Origin: Clostridium septicum
GTDB lineage: Bacteria; Bacillota; Clostridia; Clostridiales; Clostridiaceae
NCBI RefSeq assembly: GCF_003606265.1
Contig: NZ_CP023671.1
Coordinates: forward strand, 682,001-746,000
Length of the DNA stretch: 64,000 bases
Direction of reading: 5' to 3'
A model generated the notes under the pieces. It ran no database searches and had not been told where the DNA came from. It worked only from the letters and a program-made list of their open reading frames with translations. This document shows positions 8,744 to 15,895 of this stretch, piece after piece. A program made the position numbers and the translations under genes. Each line of letters opens with the position of its first letter. Position 1 is the first letter of the stretch.

Positions 8744-9137
8744 TCATTTATATCTTTTAATGCTATTTTTTCTATAATTCCATCTACTATCCCATATTAT
8801 TAGAATTATACTTCCAACTAAATAACATAAAATATCCTTTATATCAAATGTACTACCAATAATAATTGAAAATACTTTATTATTTTGTAATCCAAACCTT
8901 TCTACAATATTAAATAATTGCATTATCTCAACAAATGTAGCAAACAAAAATAAATATATAGGTAAATACTTTATTTTTTTCTTAATAAAACTTCTTATAA
9001 AAGTGTACATTAAAATAATTATTAATATATCTCCAATGTAAGGTCTAATAATTTCATCATTTTATAAAAAGTGCAATTACCACCTCAATTATAAATATGC
9101 TAATAAAAGCTATTAAATATTTAATATTAATTTTCAT
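8744..9137 (-). pseudogene. DUF2809 membrane protein, frameshifted
   Basis: An ATG at 9137 with AAGGAGG upstream starts MKINIKYLIAFISIFIIEVV, which meets TGA at 9057-9059. The next frame continues DEIIRPYIGDILIIILMYTF and reaches 8744, with TFVEIMQLFNI, DIKDILCYLVG and three or four membrane segments. Together they make a normal-length DUF2809 protein (about 130 residues). Removing one A from ATAAAATGATG (9055-9066) restores the frame. The last 88 residues alone could start at an internal ATG (9010) but have no ribosome site. Function of DUF2809 is unknown. Confidence 0.6.
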
Positions 9138-9210
9138 ATTTCCTCCTTATTAATTAATTATTTTATATGAAATATTTTCCATAATATTTATAAGTTAATT
9201 ATATATTAAA

Positions 9211-9233
9211 AGAGCTAGCTTTTACACTAACTC
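9211..9233 (-). terminator. Possible terminator after the alpha/beta hydrolase
   Basis: GAGCTAG (9212-9218) pairs with CTAACTC (9227-9233) with one C-A mismatch. It resembles the stronger GAGTTAG/CTAACTC terminators at 11835 and 21666. The T-run is weak. Confidence 0.45.
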
Positions 9234-9275
9234 CTCTAAAATATAACTATCACTCTTAATTATTTTTCTATATCA

Positions 9276-10118
9276 TTAAATCATATGAGTAGTATTTTCT
9301 TCAGATCCTCCAATAAAACTCACTATTACTTTATTAAATTTATCTCTTTCATCATAAAAAACTCCATGACCACTATTTTGAAACTTTATCAGCTTAGAAT
9401 TTTTAATAAGCTTTTTTTGTTCTTCTGCTAAAGGAAATAAACACACTTTATCATGAATACCATGAGCAATTAATGTTGGAACTTTTATTTTCTTAATATC
9501 TTCAAATAATTTTTCTTCATCAAGCCATGTATTAGCAACCTCTGCTGTAGCCCAACCTGCCGCTTGGAAGCCTAGTTGTAAAAACCATTCCATAAACCAC
9601 TTACTTGGCTTTTTATAAAAAAAAGTATCTCCGAAATTTTTCAACATTTTAGGTCTATCACTATATGTTCCTTTTATTATTTCTTCAACATCTTCCTTTT
9701 TTAATCCATAAGGAAAATATTGACGTCTAATAAGACTTGGTGCCGCTGCTGCACAAAGAATTAATTTATCTACTCCTCTTCCCCAATGTCTTGCCATATA
9801 TCGTATAGCTATAGCTCCTCCTGTTGAATGTCCTAATAATGTAAAATTACTTAAACCTAGTTGATCTACTACAGCTTTCACATCATCGCTTAATGTATCA
9901 TAATCATATCCATATGCAGGTCTATCTGATTTACCAAATCCCCTTTGATCTAAGCCAATACATCTAAATCCCTTTTGTATTAAATAATCATACTGATATT
10001 CAAATAATTCGTGACTACCTGGCCAACCATGTAAAAAAACAATTGTTTTATCTCCCTTTTCATTAATATCTTCTACATATACTTTAACTCCTGAATCAAC
10101 ATTAACGTAGTATCCCAT
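9276..10118 (-). CDS. Alpha/beta-fold hydrolase
   Basis: 280 residues with the complete hydrolase triad. The nucleophile Ser98 is in GHSTG, the acid is in IAHGIHDKV, and the histidine is in NSGHGVF near the C-terminus. The oxyanion HGWPGS motif is at about 30-35 and GLDQRGFGKSDRP follows. It resembles the non-haem chloroperoxidase/epoxide-hydrolase/esterase branch; the substrate cannot be assigned. There is no signal peptide, so it is cytoplasmic. GGGGG lies 6 nt before the ATG. It stands alone between a frameshifted DUF2809 gene and an IS91-like element. Confidence 0.85.
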   Translation of the reverse strand: MGYYVNVDSGVKVYVEDINEKGDKTIVFLHGWPGSHELFEYQYDYLIQKGFRCIGLDQRGFGKSDRPAYGYDYDTLSDDVKAVVDQLGLSNFTLLGHSTGGAIAIRYMARHWGRGVDKLILCAAAAPSLIRRQYFPYGLKKEDVEEIIKGTYSDRPKMLKNFGDTFFYKKPSKWFMEWFLQLGFQAAGWATAEVANTWLDEEKLFEDIKKIKVPTLIAHGIHDKVCLFPLAEEQKKLIKNSKLIKFQNSGHGVFYDERDKFNKVIVSFIGGSEENTTHMI

Positions 10119-10243
10119 AACTTTCCCCCGGTAAAATACTTTACTAACAAATTATTCCTAAACATATTTTATTGTTCCTTTCAACATAAAAAAGTGGCTT
10201 TCGCCACGCTCCCTTCGGGAATTTAATTTTAAGTACCTTAAGA

Positions 10244-10271
10244 AGCATAGAACCGATATCTGTTCTATGCT
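10244..10271. repeat. Hairpin near the presumed IS terminus
   Basis: A perfect 10-bp stem AGCATAGAAC / GTTCTATGCT with an 8-nt loop follows the zinc-ribbon stop. On the minus strand no U-run follows, so it does not look like that gene's terminator. On the plus strand TATTTTT follows. A role as IS end structure is inferred. Confidence 0.5.
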
Positions 10272-10287
10272 ATATTTTTCCTATTAA

Positions 10288-10479
10288 TTAATACTTTATT
10301 CCATATACTCCAGTATACTCTTTAGGCCTCATTACTCCTCCGCACTTTTCACATGAAAAGCATGGTGGTTCATCAACATTGCTTTGATCCATTTCATCAA
10401 AATATTCAACTACTTCTTTAGGAATATTTTCTTTCGCTCCGCAAATAGTACAAATATATAATATTTCCTCTGTTTTCAT
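10288..10479 (-). CDS. Small double-CxxC zinc-ribbon protein of the IS element
   Basis: 63 residues with two knuckles, CTICGA (about residues 10-15) and CFSCEKCGG (about 40-48), as in a zinc ribbon. It starts 14 bp after the transposase stop, so it is co-transcribed. I recall similar short ORFs beside clostridial IS91-like transposases, but that is memory, not a search. It may be an accessory DNA-binding protein of the element. Function is unknown. Confidence 0.6.
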   Translation of the reverse strand: MKTEEILYICTICGAKENIPKEVVEYFDEMDQSNVDEPPCFSCEKCGGVMRPKEYTGVYGIKY

Positions 10480-10493
10480 TTTACTTCCTCCAA

Positions 10494-11723
10494 CTAAGTT
10501 GTTTTCGGAATTATTTTACCACTTAATATACGTTTAGTAATAGCATAATTTTCTATAGCCTTTTCTAATTTTTCTTCATTCTCTTCTATAATCTTAATTC
10601 TCAGCCGTTCCCTCATAGACCCATATTTAGGATATACAATATCATGAAATCTCATTTTATTACCACAGTTAGGACATTTACACGGATTTACACCACTTAT
10701 TGCCAGTATTCTATTCTCCCAAGTTGCTATAGATCTTCTTATACTTAATATCTTTTCATCTATCATTTTTATAAAATTAAATTTTCCTTTGCTTCTTCTA
10801 GAATAAATTCCAAAGTATCTTATCATTTTAAAATTTTTCTCTGGAATATGTCTTATTATTCTTTTTATGAACTCATATACATGTACAGTTTCAACTATGA
10901 CCTTATTATCTTCATGTCTAGTATATTTATAAGTCACATTTTCACCATCATATTTAAGAATCCTTGATTCCGCTATCGCAGGACGTCCCACATATCTCCC
11001 TACATATTTTGCTGCTGTCTTCGCTGATTTTATCTCAGTTTTAGCATGAACATAAAAACCTTTATCTTTCTCTTTATATAGTTTATTTTTTAGTAATTTA
11101 ATTTCTTTTGTATTTCCATTTATATAAGTTATTTCATCTAACAAAACCTTTTGCCATCTTTTTCTTAATGATTCATAAGATATGTGCCTTATATGCCTCC
11201 ATTCTGTTATATTTCCTCTCCCTCCTTCTGTAACCATCATATGTACATGAGGATTCCACTTTAAATCTCTTCCAAATGTATGTATTACAGTTACTATACC
11301 TGGTGTGAATTCCTCCTTTCTATTTAAACTATGCATCCAACTCGTAACAGCTCTCGCTGCGCACTTCGGCAATATCTTAAGTCTTTGTCTATCCAGTCCA
11401 AAGAATTCTCTTAATTCTTTTGGTATAGTAAAAACTATATGTCTATGCCTAACATTTATTAAATTTCCCAACATATTATCAATCCAATTATCCGTATAAA
11501 TCTTTCCACATGAAGTACAAAATCTACTTTTACATGTAAATCCGATTCTCTTTGTAGTATTACAATTATTACACTTCAATTCAATAAATCCATACTTTGT
11601 ATCTTTACACTTTAAAACTTTTTCTACTTCCTTTTTAACATTAGGTCTAATCTTATTTTTATATAACTTTTCAAACTCTTTCCAATGGTCTTCTAATATT
11701 CTTTTTATCTTACCTTTTTTCAT
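10494..11723 (-). CDS. IS91-family HUH transposase
   Basis: 409 residues. The N-terminal zinc-binding domain has CNNC and CKSRFCTSC (about 50-75). The HUH motif is in WNPHVHMMVTEGG (about 156-168). The catalytic tyrosines are in AAKYVGRYVGRPA (about 238-250). Rolling-circle transposition cuts and joins single strands through these tyrosines. The C-terminus has another CKCPNCGNKM zinc knuckle. No frameshift or stop interrupts it, so it may be active. Its codon usage looks like that of its neighbours. Confidence 0.88.
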   Translation of the reverse strand: MKKGKIKRILEDHWKEFEKLYKNKIRPNVKKEVEKVLKCKDTKYGFIELKCNNCNTTKRIGFTCKSRFCTSCGKIYTDNWIDNMLGNLINVRHRHIVFTIPKELREFFGLDRQRLKILPKCAARAVTSWMHSLNRKEEFTPGIVTVIHTFGRDLKWNPHVHMMVTEGGRGNITEWRHIRHISYESLRKRWQKVLLDEITYINGNTKEIKLLKNKLYKEKDKGFYVHAKTEIKSAKTAAKYVGRYVGRPAIAESRILKYDGENVTYKYTRHEDNKVIVETVHVYEFIKRIIRHIPEKNFKMIRYFGIYSRRSKGKFNFIKMIDEKILSIRRSIATWENRILAISGVNPCKCPNCGNKMRFHDIVYPKYGSMRERLRIKIIEENEEKLEKAIENYAITKRILSGKIIPKTT

Positions 11724-11762
11724 CTGTTAAACCTCTAATTTATAATTAATTAATCTAACATA

Positions 11763-11807
11763 TTTGAAGGCTAAAAGCTAGATAATATCTAACTTTCAGC
11801 CTTCAAA
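11763..11807. repeat. Long imperfect hairpin upstream of the IS91 transposase
   Basis: TTTGAAGGCT (11763-11772) pairs with AGCCTTCAAA (11798-11807). The inner AAAG and TAGAT segments pair with CTTT and ATCTA, with single mismatches. It lies between the transposase start and the terminator of the ABC-F gene. It is a candidate left end of the IS, or a second terminator. Confidence 0.45.
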
Positions 11808-11834
11808 ATTTTTATACTTTCCTGTACATTTAAA

Positions 11835-11860
11835 AAGAGTTAGTTTTTATACTAACTCTT
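11835..11860 (-). terminator. Terminator of the ABC-F gene
   Basis: AAGAGTTAG (11835-11843) / CTAACTCTT (11852-11860), 8-nt loop, followed on the minus strand by TTTTTAAATG, just after the stop at 11877. Confidence 0.8.
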
Positions 11861-11876
11861 CCAAACCTAAAAAATA

Positions 11877-13433
11877 TTATACAATTTTTGTAGTCCAATC
11901 CTCACAGTTCCATATATCTGTTACAACATCTCTATAAAACTCTGGTTCATGGCATACAAGTAATATTGTTCCTTTATATTCTTGTAATGCTCTCTTTAAT
12001 TCGTCTTTTGCATCTACATCTAAATGATTTGTAGGCTCATCTAGTATAAGTATATTGGTTTCATTATTTATAAGCTTACATAATCTAACTTTAGCTTGTT
12101 CTCCACCACTTAATACACAAACTTTACTTTCTATATGTTTTGTTGTAAGTCCGCATTTAGCTAATGCTGCTCTTACTTCATATTGTGTAAATGAAGGGAA
12201 CTCTTCCCAAACTTCTTCTATACAAGTTTTATAGTTGGCCTCTTTTATTTCTTGCTCAAAGTATCCTAGCATTTGGTAATCCCCAAGTTCCACTTCTCCG
12301 CTTATTGGTTTTATTAACCCCATTAAGCTTTTAAGTAATGTTGATTTACCTAATCCATTAGCTCCAACTAAGGCTATCTTTTGTCCTCTTTCCATTGATA
12401 TGTTAAGTGGCTTAGTTAATGGCTCATTATATCCTATTACTAAATCTCTTGTTTCAAATATTAACTTTCCTGAAGTTCTTCCTTGCTTAAATCTAAATTC
12501 TGGCTTTGGTTTTTCTGCTTGAAGTTCTATTATTTCCATTTTATCAAGTTTCTTTTGTCTTGATTTAGCCATACCTGTAGTTGCAACTCTAGCTTTATTT
12601 CTAGCTATGAAGTCTTTAAGTCCAGCTATTTCTTGTTGTTGTCTTTCATAAGCTGCTTCTAACTGTCTCTTATTAGCTTCATAAATTCTTTGGAAGTTTT
12701 CATAATCTCCAACATATCTAGTAAGCTTTCTATTTTCAACATGATAAATTAAATTAATAACAGAATTTAAAAATGGAATATCATGTGATATTAAAATAAA
12801 AGCATTTTCGTAATTTTGAAGGAATCTTTTAAGCCATTCTATATGTTGTTCATCTAAATAATTTGTAGGCTCATCTAAAAGTAATATATCTGGATTTTCA
12901 AGTAGAAGCTTTCCTAGTAATACTTTTGTTCTTTGTCCACCACTTAAATCTGTAACATCTCTATCAAGCCCTATATCTTTAAGACCTAATCCAGCAGCAA
13001 TTTCTTCAACCTTTGCATCTATAAGATAGAATCCATTATTATCTAACATGTCTTGGATAACTGCAGTCTTTTCTAGAGACTTATTCATTTCATCCTCGTC
13101 CATTTCTCCCATTCTTCCATAGATATCATTCATTTCAGCTTCTAAATCAAATAAGTATTTAAACGCACCTTTTAATGTATCTCTTATAGTAGTTCCTTTA
13201 ACTAATTCTGCATGTTGATCCATATAACCAACTCTAACTCTATTGCTCCACTCAATCTTTCCTTCATCAGGCATTAATTTTCCAGTTATTATATTCATAA
13301 ATGTTGATTTACCTTCTCCATTTGCTCCAATTAAACCAACATGCTCCCCCTTTAATAATCTAAAGGATACATCTTCAAATATTGCTCTATCGCCAAACCC
13401 ATGATTCATATTTTTAACGGTTAAAACGCTCAT
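11877..13433 (-). CDS. ABC-F family ATPase (YbiT/YkpA-like)
   Basis: 518 residues with two ABC domains and no membrane segment. Domain 1 has Walker A GANGEGKST, signature LSGGQ and ILLLDEPTN. A charged linker (about 240-320) with KSRQKKLDKM follows. Domain 2 has GANGLGKST, LSGGEQ and LILDEPTNHLD. ABC-F proteins bind the ribosomal E site and act as translation factors or antibiotic-resistance proteins. The length and short arm look like the housekeeping YbiT/YkpA group rather than a resistance factor. It is monocistronic with its own terminator. Confidence 0.88.
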   Translation of the reverse strand: MSVLTVKNMNHGFGDRAIFEDVSFRLLKGEHVGLIGANGEGKSTFMNIITGKLMPDEGKIEWSNRVRVGYMDQHAELVKGTTIRDTLKGAFKYLFDLEAEMNDIYGRMGEMDEDEMNKSLEKTAVIQDMLDNNGFYLIDAKVEEIAAGLGLKDIGLDRDVTDLSGGQRTKVLLGKLLLENPDILLLDEPTNYLDEQHIEWLKRFLQNYENAFILISHDIPFLNSVINLIYHVENRKLTRYVGDYENFQRIYEANKRQLEAAYERQQQEIAGLKDFIARNKARVATTGMAKSRQKKLDKMEIIELQAEKPKPEFRFKQGRTSGKLIFETRDLVIGYNEPLTKPLNISMERGQKIALVGANGLGKSTLLKSLMGLIKPISGEVELGDYQMLGYFEQEIKEANYKTCIEEVWEEFPSFTQYEVRAALAKCGLTTKHIESKVCVLSGGEQAKVRLCKLINNETNILILDEPTNHLDVDAKDELKRALQEYKGTILLVCHEPEFYRDVVTDIWNCEDWTTKIV

Positions 13434-13485
13434 TTTATCCCCTCCGTAAGTATCATTTATAATAAATTTATAATTTCCTAATTAA

Positions 13486-13518
13486 AAATAAGGTGTGATA
13501 TTTTATCACACCTTATTT
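13486..13518 (-). terminator. Terminator after the DUF3867-like gene
   Basis: A perfect 15-bp stem, AAATAAGGTGTGATA (13486-13500) / TATCACACCTTATTT (13504-13518), with a TTT loop. It is A-flanked and T-flanked and works for the minus-strand gene ending at 13579. Confidence 0.85.
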
Positions 13519-13578
13519 ATTATATACGATTATTTTATAAAATAAAGAAATTTCTTTTAGTAAATTTAATTATCTTTT

Positions 13579-14136
13579 CTAATATTCATATTCTTTTACA
13601 TTTTCACAAATAGATATCTTTAATTGTTTATTATCTACTACCTTTTTATATGAGCATAAAAATTCATTTAATTCTAAATCTGCTAGATCTATTTTTCCAA
13701 AGCTTTTAAGTATTACATTTTCTTCTTCTAGTAAAATACCTACGTTGTTCTTTTCATTATTAATTGAATAGGTACTTACTGCTTTCATTTGCATTTTATC
13801 TTTATATTTTTCTTGAAAGCTCATAGTCTTTCTTATTTTTTCAACATCTGTTGAAGCTCCTGCTATTTTATCTAATCCTAAAGCTTTAACTTGTTCTTCT
13901 AAACTTGATGCATCAAAGCCATATCTCTCCATAAGTTTTGTTTGCATTTTCAAAAACTTATCTTGTGAAATATTATTTTTCTCCATATATGACATCATTT
14001 CTTTAGTAAAATCAGCCATTGTTAGTTTTCCTGCTGACATATCATAGTATAGTGAATATATATAAGATTCAAATTTATCTATATCTTTATCATTAACTCT
14101 ATTTTTTAACTCATTAAAATCAATTACTCTATCCAT
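13579..14136 (-). CDS. DUF3867-like hypothetical protein
   Basis: 185 residues, soluble, helical and charged: it begins MDRVIDFNELKNRVNDKDID and contains LTMADFTKEMMSYMEK and KLMERYGFD. It resembles a Clostridium-specific family that I recall as DUF3867; no function is known. A GTG lies four codons upstream, but AGGAG (14148-14152) overlaps it, so the ATG at 14136 with 11-nt spacing is preferred. The gene is alone between two terminators, downstream of a PotD-type gene. Confidence 0.55.
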   Translation of the reverse strand: MDRVIDFNELKNRVNDKDIDKFESYIYSLYYDMSAGKLTMADFTKEMMSYMEKNNISQDKFLKMQTKLMERYGFDASSLEEQVKALGLDKIAGASTDVEKIRKTMSFQEKYKDKMQMKAVSTYSINNEKNNVGILLEEENVILKSFGKIDLADLELNEFLCSYKKVVDNKQLKISICENVKEYEY

Positions 14137-14250
14137 CTTTAAGCACACTCCTCTAAATCAAAATAGATGTTTATATTATTATACATCAATGCTTTATTTT
14201 ATTCTACAATAGTGGTAAATAGTTCAAACTTTCTTAAGAATAATTAATAA

Positions 14251-14302
14251 AAAAGTAAGAAACTGTACTTGTTAACTAATTTAAATACAATCTCTTACTT
14301 TT
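14251..14302 (-). terminator. Terminator of the PotD-type gene
   Basis: AAAAGTAAGA (14251-14260) / TCTTACTTTT (14293-14302) around a 32-nt AT-rich loop, directly after the stop at 14306. Confidence 0.55.
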
Positions 14303-14305
14303 AAA

Positions 14306-15373
14306 TTATTGTTTATCTACTTTATGTGTCATTACCTCTAGCCAAATATTCTCATATAACTTTAAGTCTTCTTGAGAAAAGTATTTGTAAACTTCACATT
14401 TATCCGTAACTTCTTTTGGCATATATGCACCTGGATTATTTCTAACTTCCTCTGGTTGAGCTTCCATAGCTTGTTTTTGAGGAGTTGTATATCCTATTTG
14501 ATCTGCTATTTTTAATGCATTATCTTTTTCACTTACAAAATTAATAAATATTTCAGCAGCTTCTTTATCATTAGCATCTACTGGTATTGCCCATGAATCT
14601 AACCAATAATTTGCACCTTCTTTTGGAACAACATATTCTAAATTCTCATGTTCATCTGCTAAATTTAAACCTTCTCCTGACCATATCATAGCCACAGCTC
14701 TTTCCCCTGAAATCATTAAATCTTGAACTTCATCAGCCCCATAAATAGTTCCTAATTCCTTTTGTTCTATTAAAAGTTTCTTTGCTTCTTCTAATTCCTT
14801 AGGATTTGTACTATTTAAAGAATAACCAAGCTTTTTCAAAGCCATTCCTATAGCATCTCTTGGCGAGTCAAGAACAAAAATTTCATTTTTATATTCAGGA
14901 TTCCACATTATATCCCAACTATCTACTTGTTCTGTAACTATATCTTTATTATATATTATACCAATTGTCCCATTCATATAAGGAACTGTATATTCATTAT
15001 TAGGATCATAAGATCTTCCCATATCCCCTTCATTCATACTTTTTAAATTTGGTATATTATTTTTATTTATTTTTTGAATTAAACCTTCTTGAATAACTCT
15101 ATCAGCCATATAATCTGAAACTAACACAGCATCCCATTTTGTTTTACCTGATGTTAATTCAATATACATCTTTTCCATTGTATCAAATGTAACTTCATTA
15201 ACTTTTATGTTATATTGTTGTTCAAATTCTTTTAATAAACCATCTGCTATATTTTCACCATAGTTTAATATATTTATTGTCTTCTTCTTTTCTTTAGAAC
15301 TACATCCTGTGAAAAGTGACACCATAAGAACAAACACACACATAAAAGAGGTAATCTTAATTGTTTTTCTCAT
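14306..15373 (-). CDS. potD: PotD-type extracellular solute-binding lipoprotein
   Basis: 355 residues. A lipoprotein signal ends at the lipobox LFTGCSS (Cys about 24). The mature part is a type-2 periplasmic-binding fold of the spermidine/putrescine branch: INILNYGENIADGLLKEFEQ, WDAVLVSDYMADR, VPYMNGTIGIIYNKD, SGERAVAMIWSGEG and YWLDSWAIPVDAN. It would capture polyamines or a related cation at the membrane. No potABC permease or ATPase genes are adjacent, so it is an orphan here and must pair with components elsewhere. AGGAG precedes the ATG and a terminator follows. Confidence 0.8.
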   Translation of the reverse strand: MRKTIKITSFMCVFVLMVSLFTGCSSKEKKKTINILNYGENIADGLLKEFEQQYNIKVNEVTFDTMEKMYIELTSGKTKWDAVLVSDYMADRVIQEGLIQKINKNNIPNLKSMNEGDMGRSYDPNNEYTVPYMNGTIGIIYNKDIVTEQVDSWDIMWNPEYKNEIFVLDSPRDAIGMALKKLGYSLNSTNPKELEEAKKLLIEQKELGTIYGADEVQDLMISGERAVAMIWSGEGLNLADEHENLEYVVPKEGANYWLDSWAIPVDANDKEAAEIFINFVSEKDNALKIADQIGYTTPQKQAMEAQPEEVRNNPGAYMPKEVTDKCEVYKYFSQEDLKLYENIWLEVMTHKVDKQ

Positions 15374-15455
15374 TAATCATTCTCCTTTAAAATTATTATA
15401 AATACGAACATACTCATTATATATTTAATTAACATACTTGAAAAGTAAAAAAATA

Positions 15456-15486
15456 AAAACCTTGGAGATAATACTTCCAAGATTTT
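15456..15486 (-). terminator. Terminator after the TM1266-type gene
   Basis: CTTGGA (15461-15466) / TCCAAG (15476-15481), extended by four A-T pairs across one mismatch, lies just downstream of the stop at 15502 on the minus strand. Confidence 0.65.
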
Positions 15487-15501
15487 CATTTAAAAAACAT
15501 T

Positions 15502-15750
15502 CTAAACTTCAACTAATTTAGCTACAACACCTTTTATTTCATTTAGTTCATTACTTAATTTAGATATTTCTTCTTTTTCTTCATGAATTAAGTTTAAAAT
15601 TACAAGCCCTGAGTTTGAACAAATATTTTTACTTGCTTCATGTAATCCTAATCTAGTTTGAATTATACATCCAAACTTAGTAAGTACTTCTTGAACTTTA
15701 GGTGCTGCTGAGTCTCTTGGCTCTATCTTTATAGCCATTATCGTAAACAT
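15502..15750 (-). CDS. TM1266-type small ferredoxin-fold protein
   Basis: 82 residues with the pattern of the TM1266 / iron-only hydrogenase system regulator family: IMAIKIEPRDSAAPKVQEVL, then IIQTRLGLHEA, then LVILNLIHEEKEEISKLSNE. The strand-helix order is that of an ACT/NikR-like ferredoxin fold. A closer family match, with the GRMGIP and GKLG signatures, heads the hydrogenase maturation operon at 42713. This copy has diverged and stands alone. AGGAGG is 6 nt before the ATG. It is divergent from the radical-SAM repair pair, whose promoter lies 84 bp away. Role unknown. Confidence 0.6.
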   Translation of the reverse strand: MFTIMAIKIEPRDSAAPKVQEVLTKFGCIIQTRLGLHEASKNICSNSGLVILNLIHEEKEEISKLSNELNEIKGVVAKLVEV

Positions 15751-15833
15751 AAGATACCTCCTAAGTTAGCTTCATAATATATACTTTCCAAAATTCTCTA
15801 ATTTTATTCTTATTAAATATAGTTTAGTAAATA

Positions 15834-15862
15834 TTGATTTGAGAACATATGTTCTGTATAAT
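15834..15862 (+). promoter_or_regulatory. SigA-type promoter with LexA-like operator in the spacer
   Basis: TTGATT (15834-15839), a 17-bp spacer and TATAAT (15857-15862) form a strong promoter for the gene starting at 15896. The spacer contains the perfect palindrome GAACATATGTTC (15843-15854), which fits the Gram-positive LexA box core GAAC-N4-GTTC. LexA bound there would block RNA polymerase, so the downstream pair is probably SOS-induced. Confidence 0.75.
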
Positions 15863-15895
15863 AAAAGAATACTACTTATTATAGAGGTGATACTT

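Larger units (their letters stand above)
10194..11807 (-). mobile_element. IS91-like (HUH) insertion element with companion ORF
   Basis: The element is inferred from an IS91-type transposase (10494-11723) and a zinc-ribbon ORF 14 bp downstream (10288-10479). Strong hairpins lie at both flanks. On the downstream side they are GTGGC/GCCAC (10194-10207), TCCC/GGGA (10210-10220) and AGCATAGAAC/GTTCTATGCT (10244-10271). Upstream there is a 45-nt imperfect hairpin (11763-11807). IS91 elements move by rolling circle, have hairpin-bearing terIS/oriIS ends and make no target duplication. The exact ends are therefore a guess. Confidence 0.5.
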
